Shown here piece after piece: positions 1 to 9,301 of a stretch of DNA of 37,843 bases. This stretch comes from Osedax symbiont Rs1 (GTDB lineage: Bacteria; Pseudomonadota; Gammaproteobacteria; Pseudomonadales; Balneatricaceae), in assembly GCA_000416275.1 (NCBI GenBank), contig ASZJ01000157.1, positions 1-37,843 on the forward strand. The letters run 5' to 3'. Position 1 is the stretch's first letter. Every line of letters starts with the position of its first letter. Below the pieces are notes generated by a model. It was given only the letters and a program-made list of their open reading frames with translations. It did no database searches and was not told where the DNA came from. A program made the position numbers and the translations under genes.

Positions 1-2262
1 AGACTGAATACACTTTCAAGGTGACCTTAGATGCAGATGGTCGAGTCACTTTAGGATTTGGCTCGACGCTCAACGAAGCGCTCAGCAACGAATCTTTTGG
101 CATCGATAACATCAGCTTGTCAACCAGCAGCGTGTCGCCAATCGGTGATGAGCAGCAAGTCAATAACACTACCAAACACCACCAAGATGAAGCGAGTATC
201 ACCGCCTTATCAGATGAGGGTTATGTGGTCACTTGGACCTCATCTTCTCAAGATGGCAGTGGCGATACAGTCATGTTGCAAAAGTTTGCCAATGACGGCA
301 GCAAAGTTGGTGCAGAAACCCAGATCAATACCATCTACAAAGGCAACCAAAATGACTCAAGTGTCACTGAGTTAGAGGCGGGTGGCTATGTAGTGACTTG
401 GACCTCTTACGGCCAAGATGGCAGTTATGATGGCATCGTCGCCCAGCGTTTTTCCACCGACGGCAGTCGTCGTGGCGCAGAAGTAAAAGTAAACGATACA
501 ACGTATCATCACCAGAATCAGCCGAGTATCGACTCACTCGAAGATGGCGGCTATGTGATCTCGTGGACGGGTTACAATAAAGAGAATGCCTCTTACGACA
601 TCTATACCAAGCGCTACACCAAAGACGGTAATGAATATAGAGAAGTGTTAGCTGCTGAAGAAAAGAATGTCTCCGACACCTATGGGATCAGTGAAAGTAA
701 CTCTGATGTGGCGGGGCTTGAAGATGGCGGTTATGTGGTCGTCTGGCAGGGCAATGACTCGGCGGGATACGGCGTCTACTCACAAAAGTTTGCCGCTAAT
801 GGCGCGGCAATAGACGGCGCGATCTTACTCAATACCTTGCAGAAAGGCAATCAGAGTGAGCCCAACGTGGCCGACTTAGGCAATGGCAAGTATTTGGCGA
901 CTTGGGTGGATGCCTCGACCAATCCGACCAGTATCCGCGGTCAAATTATGGACTCAGATAACCAATTTAAAATTGGCGATGAGTTTGTGATCGCCGATAA
1001 GCAGGCGATTAGGTACGACCCTATTGTCGGCCTTGAGGACGGTGGTTTTATCGTCACTTGGACATCCAATATTGCAGCAGCAGATAGCTCGGGATTTGGC
1101 GTCTACGGTCAGCGCTTTAATGCCGCGGGTGAGAGAGTAGGGATCAAATTTCTGATCAATCAAACCACCTCGGGCAACCAGGAAGATTCAGATGTGGCCT
1201 TAGTCAACGGCAACTTAGTCGTGAGTTGGACCGGGACCGATGCACATGGCAAAGGGGTGTTCGTCAGAAAATTCAAACTAGAAAATGACATCGAGACACT
1301 GACTGACAACTTTGAAGACGGTACTAGCAATGGTTGGAGTAATGGCGATGTGACGGATGGCGGCAGCGCCGCGAGCCAATTCTTAGGTCAGTTTGGCCGC
1401 GGTGAATCAACGTCCAAAACCTACGACTTTGGGGCGGCCAATGCGGGCAAGCAAGTCGATATCAGCTTTGATTTTTATGAGATAGACACTTGGGATGGGG
1501 AGCAGTTCTTAGTTTTCATCAATGGCTCTGAAGTCTCCGATAATCGCCATTACTACTGGCGAACTGAAGCCAATAGTAGCTCACTGGGTAATATCGATGG
1601 AACCGGTTCAAGAGCAGACAGCAAGACTGAATACACATTTAAGGCCACCTTAGATGCAGATGGTCGGGTCACTTTAGGGTTTGGCTCGACTCTCAACGAA
1701 GCGCTCAGCAACGAATCTTTTGGTATCGATAATATCAGCTTGTCAACCAGCAGCGTGTCGCCAATCGGTGATGAGCAGCAAGTCAATAACACTACCAAAC
1801 ACCACCAAGATGAAGCGAGTATCACCGCCTTATCAGATGAGGGTTATGTGGTCACTTGGACCTCATCTTCTCAAGATGGCAGTGGCGATACAGTCATGTT
1901 GCAAAAGTTTGCCAATGACGGCAGCAAAGTTGGCGCAGAAACCCAGATCAACACCATCTACAAAGGCAACCAAAATGACTCAAGTGTCACTGAGCTAGAG
2001 GCGGGCGGCTATGTAGTGACTTGGACCTCTTACGGGCAAGATGGTAGTTACGATGGCATCGTCGCCCAGCGTTTTGCCGGAGATGGCAGTCGTCGTGGCG
2101 CAGAAGTAAAAGTAAACGATACAACGTATCATCACCAAAATCAGCCGAGTATCGACTCACTCGAAGATGGCGGCTATGTGATCTCGTGGACGGGTTACAA
2201 CAAAGAGAATGCCTCTTACGACATCTACACCAAGCGCTACACCAAAGACGGCAATGAATATA
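1..2262. repeat. Long direct repeat inside the adhesin gene, offset 1623 bp
   Basis: Bases 1-639 recur at 1624-2262 with only scattered, mostly synonymous changes. The offset of 1623 bp is exactly 541 codons, so the frame is kept. Identity ends abruptly at 639/2262, inside the codons after GNEY. The near-identity at DNA level, not only in protein, suggests a recent duplication or continued gene conversion. Copy number upstream of the window is unknown. Confidence 0.95.
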
Positions 2263-3323
2263 CCAATGTAGCTGAGATGAGTGTAGAAAAAAATGGCGAT
2301 CTTAGGATAAACATAGCAGATTTATTAAAAAATGATCTCGATCCAGAGAGCGATAATTTTAATTTAATTTCAGTACAAGGTGCAAACCATGGCACAGTGG
2401 AGTTAGTGACTTTAGCAAGTGGCGTTAAACAAGTTGTTTTTAAAGCAGCGGATGATTTTATTGGTAAAGCATCATTCACTTATACGATTGAAGATGAGCA
2501 TGGAGCACAAGATACAGCTACTGTTTATGTCGATGTTATCAACCAGCGTTCAACCCCGCTAATTTTAGATTTGAATGGCGATGGTGTAAGTACTTTAGGA
2601 CTGGATCAGCAGATAATGTTTGATATTGACGCCGACGGCATAAAAGATCGCACTGGTTGGGTGAGCAGCAGTGATGGATTACTGGTGAGGGATGTCAATC
2701 ATGACGGTGTGATTAATGATGCAAGTGAGCTGTTAGGCGAATACAGCGTCAAAAAAGATGGTACTAGGGCGAGTGATGGATTTGATGCGCTGGCAGATTT
2801 AGATACTAATGGAGATGGAATTTTTGATCAAAGAGATGCAAACTATTCGGAACTGAAAATCTGGAAAGACCTCAACAGTGATGGGATTAGTCAAGCACAT
2901 GAACTGTATTCTTTAATTGATGCTGGTGTCGACTCTATAAATCTGGACCGGGTCGCTGTCTCCGAGCAGTCGAATGGCAATTGGACGGGATTGCGTTCCT
3001 CATGGAATGATCTTCAGCAGAACAGCCATGTTATCGATGATGTATGGTTTGGCTATGAAAAAGCAGAGCAACAAAAGTTAAGCTTGGCTGATTTACTAGA
3101 GCCTGATACTCAGTTAATCAACAGCTCCACTGCAAACTCTAAGAATGCAGATGACCAGGACACTGTAGCCGTCTATTTAAGTCCAAACTATGATCAAGCT
3201 CAAAGCCCTATAGATGGAGGGATCAACACAGTTGCGGAAATAGCAGAGAAGGTTGAATATGCAGCCGATTCTGCAGCGCTTATCCAAGACTTAATTGAGT
3301 ATCAGCAAATCATGATCGACTAA
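3..3323 (+). CDS. Giant repeat adhesin, C-terminal part (5' end outside window)
   Basis: The reading frame is open from the first bases, so this is the C-terminal ~1,107 residues of a longer protein. It is probably a secreted cell-surface or biofilm adhesin. Visible parts in order: repeats of roughly 45-50 residues with the pattern GGYVVTWTS...QDGS...QRF..DG (beta-propeller or beta-roll like); a ~145-residue domain beginning DNFEDGTSNGW and ending FGIDNISLS, which resembles carbohydrate-binding beta-sandwiches; a second copy of the first block; a cadherin-like/tandem-95 domain (ending TATVYVDVIN); and a calcium-binding module with DLNGDGV, DIDADGIKD, DVNHDGVIND and DTNGDGIFD loops. That last module is typical of C-termini of RTX/type-I-secreted adhesins. 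I see no GGXGXD nonapeptide array, so the type I secretion assignment is inference from the family. A terminator follows. Confidence 0.85.
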   Translation, partial: TEYTFKVTLDADGRVTLGFGSTLNEALSNESFGIDNISLSTSSVSPIGDEQQVNNTTKHHQDEASITALSDEGYVVTWTSSSQDGSGDTVMLQKFANDGSKVGAETQINTIYKGNQNDSSVTELEAGGYVVTWTSYGQDGSYDGIVAQRFSTDGSRRGAEVKVNDTTYHHQNQPSIDSLEDGGYVISWTGYNKENASYDIYTKRYTKDGNEYREVLAAEEKNVSDTYGISESNSDVAGLEDGGYVVVWQGNDSAGYGVYSQKFAANGAAIDGAILLNTLQKGNQSEPNVADLGNGKYLATWVDASTNPTSIRGQIMDSDNQFKIGDEFVIADKQAIRYDPIVGLEDGGFIVTWTSNIAAADSSGFGVYGQRFNAAGERVGIKFLINQTTSGNQEDSDVALVNGNLVVSWTGTDAHGKGVFVRKFKLENDIETLTDNFEDGTSNGWSNGDVTDGGSAASQFLGQFGRGESTSKTYDFGAANAGKQVDISFDFYEIDTWDGEQFLVFINGSEVSDNRHYYWRTEANSSSLGNIDGTGSRADSKTEYTFKATLDADGRVTLGFGSTLNEALSNESFGIDNISLSTSSVSPIGDEQQVNNTTKHHQDEASITALSDEGYVVTWTSSSQDGSGDTVMLQKFANDGSKVGAETQINTIYKGNQNDSSVTELEAGGYVVTWTSYGQDGSYDGIVAQRFAGDGSRRGAEVKVNDTTYHHQNQPSIDSLEDGGYVISWTGYNKENASYDIYTKRYTKDGNEYTNVAEMSVEKNGDLRINIADLLKNDLDPESDNFNLISVQGANHGTVELVTLASGVKQVVFKAADDFIGKASFTYTIEDEHGAQDTATVYVDVINQRSTPLILDLNGDGVSTLGLDQQIMFDIDADGIKDRTGWVSSSDGLLVRDVNHDGVINDASELLGEYSVKKDGTRASDGFDALADLDTNGDGIFDQRDANYSELKIWKDLNSDGISQAHELYSLIDAGVDSINLDRVAVSEQSNGNWTGLRSSWNDLQQNSHVIDDVWFGYEKAEQQKLSLADLLEPDTQLINSSTANSKNADDQDTVAVYLSPNYDQAQSPIDGGINTVAEIAEKVEYAADSAALIQDLIEYQQIMID

Positions 3324-3380
3324 CCTATAAGTAGTAACAAGCTCTGTGGCGTTCTGTCTCATTAAGTAGAGTTCATCACT

Positions 3381-3420
3381 TGGAAAAATCCCTTACTCGA
3401 CAGAGTCAGGGATTTTTCCA
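3381..3420. terminator. Rho-independent terminator after the adhesin gene
   Basis: Arms TGGAAAAATCCCT (3381-3393) and AGGGATTTTTCCA (3408-3420) form a 13-bp perfect stem with a 14-nt loop and an internal T run, 58 bp after the adhesin stop codon. The A/T-rich stem would work in either direction. The rest of 3324-3553 shows nothing else I can name. Confidence 0.8.
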
Positions 3421-3553
3421 ACTTTCCAACTTCTAAATTCTGGAACTTCCCAAACCGATAATTTTAAAAATTGCTTTACAATAGCTGTTTAGCATGAGAA
3501 CTTCGCGGGTCGATGAGTGCTAAGCTCGCAGCATCACTTTGGGAAATAAGATA

Positions 3554-4447
3554 ATGACACTTAAAGATTCGCTACTCGCCTTAATTATTATTTTAGTTTG
3601 GGGCGTTAACTTCGTGGTAATAGCAATGGGCCTCGATGGGATGCCACCGCTATTAATGGGAGGGTTGAGATTTTTATTAGTCGCAGTGATCGGCTGTTGG
3701 TTTGTCGCCAGGCCGAAGATGCCATTAAAATGGATTCTAGCTTATGGGCTGACCTTAAGTTTTGCTCAGTTTACATTCTTGTTTGTGGCGATGTCTGTCG
3801 GTATGCCCGCAGGGCTCGCTTCACTGATCTTACAGTCTCAAGCACTGTTCACTTTGGTCTTCGCCTATCTAATCCTCAAAGAGCAAATAAATACCAGCCA
3901 AATATTGGCCATAATAGTCGCCGGCATTGGTCTAGCTGTTATTGGCTTGAGTAGCGCCAACACACAAATGAGTCTGTTAGGTTTTATCTTGACGTTGGTT
4001 GCCGCGTGTAGCTGGGCATTTGGTAATTTAATTACTCGTACTATTTCGCAAAAAGGCTATAGGGCGGATGTCAGTTTGATCATTTGGTCGGCGGCCTTTT
4101 CCTGTGTGCCATTTTTTATAATTTCATATTTTATAGAGGGGCCAGAGCTGATTAAAGAGACACTGCTTAATATCAATTTGACCTCGGTTTTTGCACTGCT
4201 ATATTTGGCGGTGGTGGCAACCATGCTAGGTTATAGTCTTTGGAGTTATTTATTAAGTCGCTACCCCGCTGGGCAAGTGGCTCCACTGACATTAGGCGTG
4301 CCTGTGGTTGGTTTAGTCAGTGCATCGATAGTATTGAATGAGCAACTAGGTCCGGCGCAGTTAATCGGTATCTCAATTGTGATGTTTGGTTTAGTGATTA
4401 ATATGCGTTTAGATAAGTTGATAAAACGAATTTTATTTAAATTATAA
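3554..4447 (+). CDS. eamA: EamA-type amino-acid metabolite exporter (DMT superfamily)
   Basis: This is a 297-residue inner-membrane transporter with ten predicted hydrophobic segments arranged as two EamA repeats. It resembles E. coli EamA (O-acetylserine/cysteine exporter) along its length: VWGVNFVVIAMGLDGMPPL near the N-terminus, VGMPAGLASLILQSQALFT, SWAFGNLITRTI and GQVAPLTLGVPVVGLVSA. The length matches the family (about 300). I chose ATG 3554 rather than the in-frame TTG 3539 because it aligns with the EamA N-terminus. The substrate is inferred from similarity only. The gene stands alone, and a repeat element begins at the very next base after its TAA stop. Confidence 0.85.
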   Translation: MTLKDSLLALIIILVWGVNFVVIAMGLDGMPPLLMGGLRFLLVAVIGCWFVARPKMPLKWILAYGLTLSFAQFTFLFVAMSVGMPAGLASLILQSQALFTLVFAYLILKEQINTSQILAIIVAGIGLAVIGLSSANTQMSLLGFILTLVAACSWAFGNLITRTISQKGYRADVSLIIWSAAFSCVPFFIISYFIEGPELIKETLLNINLTSVFALLYLAVVATMLGYSLWSYLLSRYPAGQVAPLTLGVPVVGLVSASIVLNEQLGPAQLIGISIVMFGLVINMRLDKLIKRILFKL

Positions 4448-4651
4448 CCTGAATCCGTGACTTCAAAGTGAATACAGAGTGTAAGATATTGGTTTTACGG
4501 TGGAATTGAAAAATCTTAGCTGCAAGCTCATATGCTCCTGCATTCGCTAAATAAATGCATCCATGCATAAAACCCGTAGGTTCAGCGGGCATTTTTCTAA
4601 CCGCTGTAGAATCAAGAGCTTGCGCTATGTGGTGCAGTGAAGTGATTCAGG
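4448..4651. repeat. MITE-like element, family 1, full-length inverted copy
   Basis: It starts CCTGAATCCGTGACTTCAAAG and ends GTGCAGTGAAGTGATTCAGG, which are the right and left ends of family 1 seen in opposite orientation at 22990-23149. The inside matches that copy in reverse complement (TCTAACCGCTGTAGAATCAAG, CCCGTAGGTTCAGCGGG) but carries an extra ~45-bp A/T-rich piece around 4540-4585. A 4-bp deletion lies in the TIR near 4645. It contains no coding capacity. Confidence 0.85.
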
Positions 4652-4723
4652 ATATTGGCTGAGTATCTAATTACTGAATAATGAACGCAGTGCTTCCAGT
4701 CGTTACTGTCTACAAGATTTTAT

Positions 4724-5506
4724 TTAGAGGCCATGCTTTGCAAATATTTGTCTTTTTCGACCGCTCTGCTCAAATTTTTCTAAAGTCTGGTTGATGCTCA
4801 TAATTAGCGCCGCTGCATTCTTGGCTTTTTTCGAGACCAAAAAATGAATCTCTATCGGCTGCACCTCCGGTATATCCATAAAGCCAATGTTCGCTAAAGA
4901 TATCTCCCGGCTTCTCTCCGCCTGCAGCATTATCTCTTTATAATGGATGGATAAATCACAGCGAGCCTTACGCGTCATCTCTACCAATATCGAAGTATCA
5001 TTAACTGTGCGATCGAGCAGAGTTTTAGTATCGAAATTTATACTATTTAAATCATAGCCGGCGATCCCGCAGATAACGTAATCAGACAAATCGTTGATAG
5101 ATTCAAGCTGCGGTGGCTGCGGGTATTTAGTTTTGCTGTACATAAAAGTGTAGTTGACAGTGTAGATAGGCTTTGATTTTAAATAGACCTTGAGACGTTC
5201 AGGGTTTGCCGATGCATTGTTAAGAATATCCATCTTGCCACTGGCTACTTCATTTAAACAGCGCTTCCAAGGCTTTAAAAAAAAGCGCTGCTGCAGATTG
5301 TTCTCTTGCAGTATGGCACGCAGTAAGTCAACACCGGCCCCGGTAATCTGCTGGTTTTTACTATATACATAGGGCGCCCAATAGTTGCTGTCATCACATA
5401 TAGTGAGTACTTGTTGAGCTTTTTTTAACTGATGGGCCGCTATTGTTGCAGGGTTGGTTGAAGTGATGATAGTAATAATACTGACACATATAGTTAACAG
5501 CCGCAT
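4724..5506 (-). CDS. Periplasmic solute-binding protein, family 3 type
   Basis: This is a 260-residue protein with an N-terminal signal peptide (MRLLTICVSIITIITSTNPATIAAH). It has the start of the extracellular solute-binding family 3 fold: VLTICDDSNYWAPYVYS, then GAGVDLLRAILQENNL, FLKPWKRCLNEVASGKMDIL and a second-lobe segment from about residue 140. In the amino-acid ABC uptake family this protein binds the ligand in the periplasm. Here no permease or ATPase gene is adjacent, so it may be an orphan binding protein or a sensor of the kind common in Shewanella and Vibrio relatives. The ligand is unknown. Its mRNA would read out toward the MITE at 4448-4651. The upstream 5507-5675 stretch is A/T-rich with no recognisable site. 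Confidence 0.75.
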   Translation of the reverse strand: MRLLTICVSIITIITSTNPATIAAHQLKKAQQVLTICDDSNYWAPYVYSKNQQITGAGVDLLRAILQENNLQQRFFLKPWKRCLNEVASGKMDILNNASANPERLKVYLKSKPIYTVNYTFMYSKTKYPQPPQLESINDLSDYVICGIAGYDLNSINFDTKTLLDRTVNDTSILVEMTRKARCDLSIHYKEIMLQAERSREISLANIGFMDIPEVQPIEIHFLVSKKAKNAAALIMSINQTLEKFEQSGRKRQIFAKHGL

Positions 5507-5675
5507 ATAGAAAATTCCGTAGGATAGAGAGGTAGATGAACTCTCTAATCAGCATAGTTCATAAATCTAAGTTTGCTATTTAATATAGATAAATTAATTG
5601 GTTAAGTTATTGAATAATTGACGGATTTATTTTAGTGGGATTCGTCTTGGATTTTTGGAAGTGATTGTTGATAGC

Positions 5676-5712
5676 GCACAAAAAAGCCTCTTTAAAAGAG
5701 GCTTTTTTGTGC
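5676..5712. terminator. Bidirectional rho-independent terminator of ppa
   Basis: The arms GCACAAAAAAGCCTCTT and AAGAGGCTTTTTTGTGC pair perfectly around a short TAA-type loop, with A/T runs on both sides. It lies about 100 bp past the ppa stop codon in ppa's direction. The 14-bp tandem array lies between the stop codon and this stem. Confidence 0.9.
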
Positions 5713-5808
5713 TGCAAGTTACAAGCTGCAAGTTACAAGCTGCAAGTTACAAGCTGCAAGTTACAAGCTGCAAGTTACAAGCTGCAAGTTACAAGCTGCA
5801 AGTTACAA
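5711..5808. repeat. Seven perfect 14-bp tandem repeats
   Basis: The unit GCTGCAAGTTACAA is repeated seven times without a mismatch (5711-5808), followed by a partial eighth (GCT) that merges into the ppa stop codon at 5810-5812. The array fills the whole ppa 3' untranslated region up to the terminator and shares its first two bases with the terminator stem. The 61-residue open frame through it is a by-product of the repeat. Confidence 0.95.
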
Positions 5809-5809
5809 G

Positions 5810-6343
5810 CTACAAGCTGTCTTGGTAAGCTTTTGCTGCGACTTGAATAGCCTGTTTCGCTGCGGCGGCATCTCCCCACTCTTCAACTTTAACCCACTTA
5901 CCTTCTTCTAAGCCTTTGTAGTTTTCAAAGAAGTGCTTAATGCGGGCAAGCTCAAGGGTTGACAGATCCGATAAGTCTTGGATATGGTTGTAAGCTTTGC
6001 TCAATTTTTCGTGCGGTACCGCAATCAGTTTCGCATCTTCACCTGCTTCATCAGTCATATTTAAAATGCCGACCGGGCGAGCGCGGATAACAGAACCTGG
6101 GATGACCGGGTAAGGAGTGATCACCAGCACATCTAAAGCATCGCCATCGTCTGCTAAAGTGTTGTTGATGTAACCGTAGTTTGCAGGATAAAACATTGGA
6201 GCCGCCATAAAGCGATCGACAAAGATAGCATCTTGATCTTTTTCAATTTCATATTTTACCGGCGAGCTCTCCGCGGGGATCTCGATAATTACGTTGATGT
6301 CATTTGGTAAATCATTACCGGCAGAAATTTTTGCGAAACTCAT
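5810..6343 (-). CDS. ppa: Inorganic pyrophosphatase, family I
   Basis: This cytoplasmic enzyme hydrolyses pyrophosphate to two phosphates and pulls nucleic acid, protein and lipid synthesis forward. The 177 residues match the bacterial hexameric family I size. Visible signatures are [36 protein letters not shown], and the metal-binding [18 protein letters not shown] with its acidic residues. Later come [13 protein letters not shown] and [17 protein letters not shown]. Initiation is at ATG 6343, preceded on the minus strand by AAGGATG-type spacing (CTTAAGGATGAAAACACATG). The gene is monocistronic, with a tandem repeat and a terminator downstream, and a 68-bp repeat element lies between it and fbp. 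Confidence 0.97.
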   Translation of the reverse strand: MSFAKISAGNDLPNDINVIIEIPAESSPVKYEIEKDQDAIFVDRFMAAPMFYPANYGYINNTLADDGDALDVLVITPYPVIPGSVIRARPVGILNMTDEAGEDAKLIAVPHEKLSKAYNHIQDLSDLSTLELARIKHFFENYKGLEEGKWVKVEEWGDAAAAKQAIQVAAKAYQDSL

Positions 6344-6450
6344 GTGTTTTCATCCTTAAGCTAATTAGTTAGGAATCTCTGTGCAAGCACTGCACTTAGT
6401 AAAGAGATCTCAATTAAGCGTGGCTGCTAGCCAAGCTTGGTTAAATATTA

Positions 6451-6518
6451 CCTGAATCAGTGATTTCACTGCACCACATAGCGCAAGCTCTGTATTCACT
6501 TTGAAGTCACGGATTCAG
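6451..6518. repeat. MITE-like element, family 1, 68-bp internally deleted copy
   Basis: It joins the family 1 left end (CCTGAATCAGTGATTTCACTG, then CACCACATAGCGCAAGCTC) directly to the right end (TGTATTCACTTTGAAGTCACGGATTCAG). The ~90-bp interior seen at 22990-23149 is missing. TA precedes the left tip. It lies between ppa and fbp, in what would be the fbp 3' region. Confidence 0.85.
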
Positions 6519-6585
6519 CTATTAGCGATCTCATTGCAACGCTATTAAATTGGCAAATAGGCGTTTACCGAGATCGCTATCAATA

Positions 6586-7575
6586 CTATTTTTTGATTAT
6601 CGAGTCAAAGCGCTGATGATATTCCATTAACACTTCTACTTCCGCTTTTGAACCTAGTGACACCGATACTCGCTCGTGTATATCCTGTGGCTCAACATCC
6701 ATGATTGGGCTGTAGCAATTGGTCGCCAAACCACCCGCTTGCTCAATTAACATGCTCATCGGGTTGCCCTCGTACATTAAGCGCAGTTTGCCCGGCTTTT
6801 GCGGTACTCTAGTATCCCACGGGTATATGAAGATGCCGCCGCGGGTTAAAATACGGTGAATTTCAGCGACCATCGCTGCCACCCAACGCATGTTGTAATT
6901 TTTGTTGCGAGGACCATCAACGCCCTCTAGTACATCATCGATGTAAGCTCGCATTGCAGGCTCCCAGTGACGATAGTTTGACATGTTGATCGCAAACTCT
7001 TGGGTCTCTTCAGGAATCATCACTTTTTCGTGAGTCAGTAAAAAGTCACCGGTTTCGGACAAGGTAAACATGTTGACGCCATTACCAGTGGTTAATACCA
7101 ACTGGGCAGAGGGTCCGTACAATACATAACCTGCAGCTAACTGCTTTCGGCCGTTTTGCAAGTAAGGTGCTTCGTCGTGATAGCCCTCGGCGGGATTTGC
7201 TTCCAAAATAGAGAAAATAGTGCCGACTGTGACGTTAATATCGATGTTAGACGACCCGTCTAGCGGGTCGAAAACAACTAAGTACTTACCGTTCGGGTTA
7301 GCCAGTACTGGCTCACTTTCTTCCTCTGATGCCAAACCTGCTACTGTCATATGATTTAACAGATATTTTTTGATAATCTCATTAGATATAACATCAAGCT
7401 TTTTTTGGGTCTCACCTTGCACATTGATGTCTGTAGTGGTTCCTAAAACCCCAGAAATAGCGCCTTGGCGCAATTTCAAAGTGATTTCTTTACAGGCAAC
7501 CATCAAAGTGGCTATAAGATCTGTTAACTCTTCGTCTTGCTGTTCGCGGCGCAAAAACTGGCTGAGCAGTTGCAT
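6586..7575 (-). CDS. fbp: Fructose-1,6-bisphosphatase, class I
   Basis: This cytoplasmic gluconeogenic enzyme converts fructose 1,6-bisphosphate to fructose 6-phosphate and phosphate. The 329-residue length is normal for the class. Visible motifs: the metal-binding VVFDPLDGSSNIDINVTVG (about residues 103-121), EEESEPV upstream of it, the substrate-contacting YNMRWVAAMVAEIHRILTRGG, and GKLRLMYEGNPMSMLIEQAGG near the C-terminus. The gene diverges from mpl with a 244-bp shared upstream region. It starts at ATG 7575, with AAGGTACC just ahead on the minus strand. I see no allosteric or fusion domain. Confidence 0.97.
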   Translation of the reverse strand: MQLLSQFLRREQQDEELTDLIATLMVACKEITLKLRQGAISGVLGTTTDINVQGETQKKLDVISNEIIKKYLLNHMTVAGLASEEESEPVLANPNGKYLVVFDPLDGSSNIDINVTVGTIFSILEANPAEGYHDEAPYLQNGRKQLAAGYVLYGPSAQLVLTTGNGVNMFTLSETGDFLLTHEKVMIPEETQEFAINMSNYRHWEPAMRAYIDDVLEGVDGPRNKNYNMRWVAAMVAEIHRILTRGGIFIYPWDTRVPQKPGKLRLMYEGNPMSMLIEQAGGLATNCYSPIMDVEPQDIHERVSVSLGSKAEVEVLMEYHQRFDSIIKK

Positions 7576-7819
7576 GGTAAAGGTACCTTTTGGATGAATT
7601 CAGAGCGGCATTTTACGCCAAAGAAACACAAAAATCACATTTAGCCCCAAAAAACTGTCTTTAATTTGACATTTCTGACTTTTAATTTACTAGTTTGATA
7701 ATTGCCCTGATATTTTTACTGTATCATAGCGCCTTTATTTTTTAGACGAAATTAGACCAAAGGCTGATTTAGCTAATATGCTCGGATATGTTGGCTATCA
7801 GTAAAAAAGGACGGGCTAG

Positions 7820-9217
7820 ATGCATATTCATATTCTTGGTATTTGCGGAACCTTCATGGGTTCTATGGCAATTTTGGCCCGTGAATTGGGTCATAAAGTG
7901 ACGGGTTCGGATGCTAATGTCTATCCGCCGATGAGTACCCAATTGCAGCATCAAGGTATTGAATTGATGCAAGGTTATAAAGCAGAGCACTTGCAGCCAG
8001 CGCCTGATTTAGTGGTAGTAGGCAATGCACTCAGTCGCGGTAATGAAGCGGTTGAGTATATGCTAGATAATGGTTTGCGCTATACATCGGGTGCTCAGTG
8101 GCTAAAAGAAAATGTTCTGCAGGACAGGTGGGTACTAGCGGTAGCGGGAACTCACGGCAAGACCACCACCGCTTCGATGCTCGCTTGGATTTTAGAGTAT
8201 GCAAAAATGCAACCCGGTTATTTGATTGGTGGAGTGCCGAGCAATTTTTCAGTATCGGCCCGCTTGGGAAGCAGTCCTTTTTTCGTCATCGAAGCAGATG
8301 AATACGACACTGCTTTTTTTGATAAGCGCTCTAAGTTTGTCCATTATGTACCTCGTACCTTGATTGTTAATAATTTAGAATTTGATCATGCGGATATCTT
8401 TGATGATTTATCGGCTATTCAGCGCCAATTTCATCATTTAATGCGCACGGTCCCCAGCACTGGACAAGTTATTTATAATGCAGACCAAGAGTCCGTTGCA
8501 CAAATGTTGGAGATGGGGTGTTGGAGCGAAAAAGTCAGCGCTGGCCAAAGTCGCGAGGACGATGATTGTGGTCACTGGCAGTTTAAGCTGTTAGCGGCTG
8601 ACGCCTCTCATTTTGCACTGCATTTACACGGCGAGTCAGTTGGCGAAATACGCTGGCAGCTAACCGGCATCCACAATGCCTACAATGCTATGATGGCATT
8701 GATTGCCGCCCGTCACGTTGGGGTAACACCCGAGCACGCCATAGCAGCTTTAGGCTGTTTTGCAGGGGTGAAAAGGCGCATGGAATTAATCGCTACCGTT
8801 AATAATGTGCAAGTTTTTGATGATTTTGCCCATCATCCAACCGCGATCGCCACCACTTTAGATGGCCTGCGCAAAAGTGTTGCAGATGAGCGCATCATAG
8901 CGGTGATAGAACCTAGATCTAATACCATGCGCTTAGGTTGTCACAGCCAGCAGCTAATGGCCTCAGTGGCACTAGCTGATCAGGTTGTCTGGTATCAACC
9001 TGAAGGATTGGATTGGCAGTTGCAAGATCTTTTAGCAACCGCTGACAGCAGCGTGGATGCCTGTGTGAAAAACGATATAGAAGCAGTGGTTAGCGCGGTG
9101 GTTAGCCAGATTAAAAAAGATCAAAAAACTCATATAGTGATTATGAGCAATGGTGGGTTTGGCGGGATACAGCAAAAAATCGTAGCGCGCTTAGCAGAGC
9201 AAGTTGCGGTTGTTTAA
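7820..9217 (+). CDS. mpl: UDP-N-acetylmuramate:L-Ala-gamma-D-Glu-meso-DAP ligase
   Basis: This is the murein peptide ligase of peptidoglycan recycling. It attaches the recovered tripeptide to UDP-MurNAc in the cytoplasm using ATP. The 465 residues fit Mpl. Visible: N-terminal nucleotide-fold GICGTFMGSMA, the P-loop VAGTHGKTTTASM (about 108-120), EADEYDTAFFDKRSKFVHY, NLEFDHADIFDDL, the central-domain histidine segment GIHNAYNAMMA, and the C-terminal-domain DDFAHHPTAI (about 338). It starts at ATG 7820 with AAAAAGGACGGG upstream, a good ribosome binding site. ubiX follows after 84 bp in the same direction. Confidence 0.97.
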   Translation: MHIHILGICGTFMGSMAILARELGHKVTGSDANVYPPMSTQLQHQGIELMQGYKAEHLQPAPDLVVVGNALSRGNEAVEYMLDNGLRYTSGAQWLKENVLQDRWVLAVAGTHGKTTTASMLAWILEYAKMQPGYLIGGVPSNFSVSARLGSSPFFVIEADEYDTAFFDKRSKFVHYVPRTLIVNNLEFDHADIFDDLSAIQRQFHHLMRTVPSTGQVIYNADQESVAQMLEMGCWSEKVSAGQSREDDDCGHWQFKLLAADASHFALHLHGESVGEIRWQLTGIHNAYNAMMALIAARHVGVTPEHAIAALGCFAGVKRRMELIATVNNVQVFDDFAHHPTAIATTLDGLRKSVADERIIAVIEPRSNTMRLGCHSQQLMASVALADQVVWYQPEGLDWQLQDLLATADSSVDACVKNDIEAVVSAVVSQIKKDQKTHIVIMSNGGFGGIQQKIVARLAEQVAVV

Positions 9218-9301
9218 AGTGCATCTGCCGGCGTGTTTATGTGCAGTGGCTAACACCGAAAATCCAGTAATAGCTTTTTTAGCCAATTCAGGTACAAAAT
9301 C

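Noticed and set aside
58-375. Open frames overlapping the adhesin on both strands (58-375, 954-1163, 1553-1825, 1681-1998, 2237-2479)
   Set aside because: They lie in other frames of a clearly coding repeat region. Two are copies of each other only because of the repeat.
5711-5808. CRISPR array
   Set aside because: Units are contiguous 14-mers with no spacers.
5665-5850. 61-residue open frame through the 14-bp array
   Set aside because: It exists only because the repeat has no stop in that frame, and it runs antisense into ppa.
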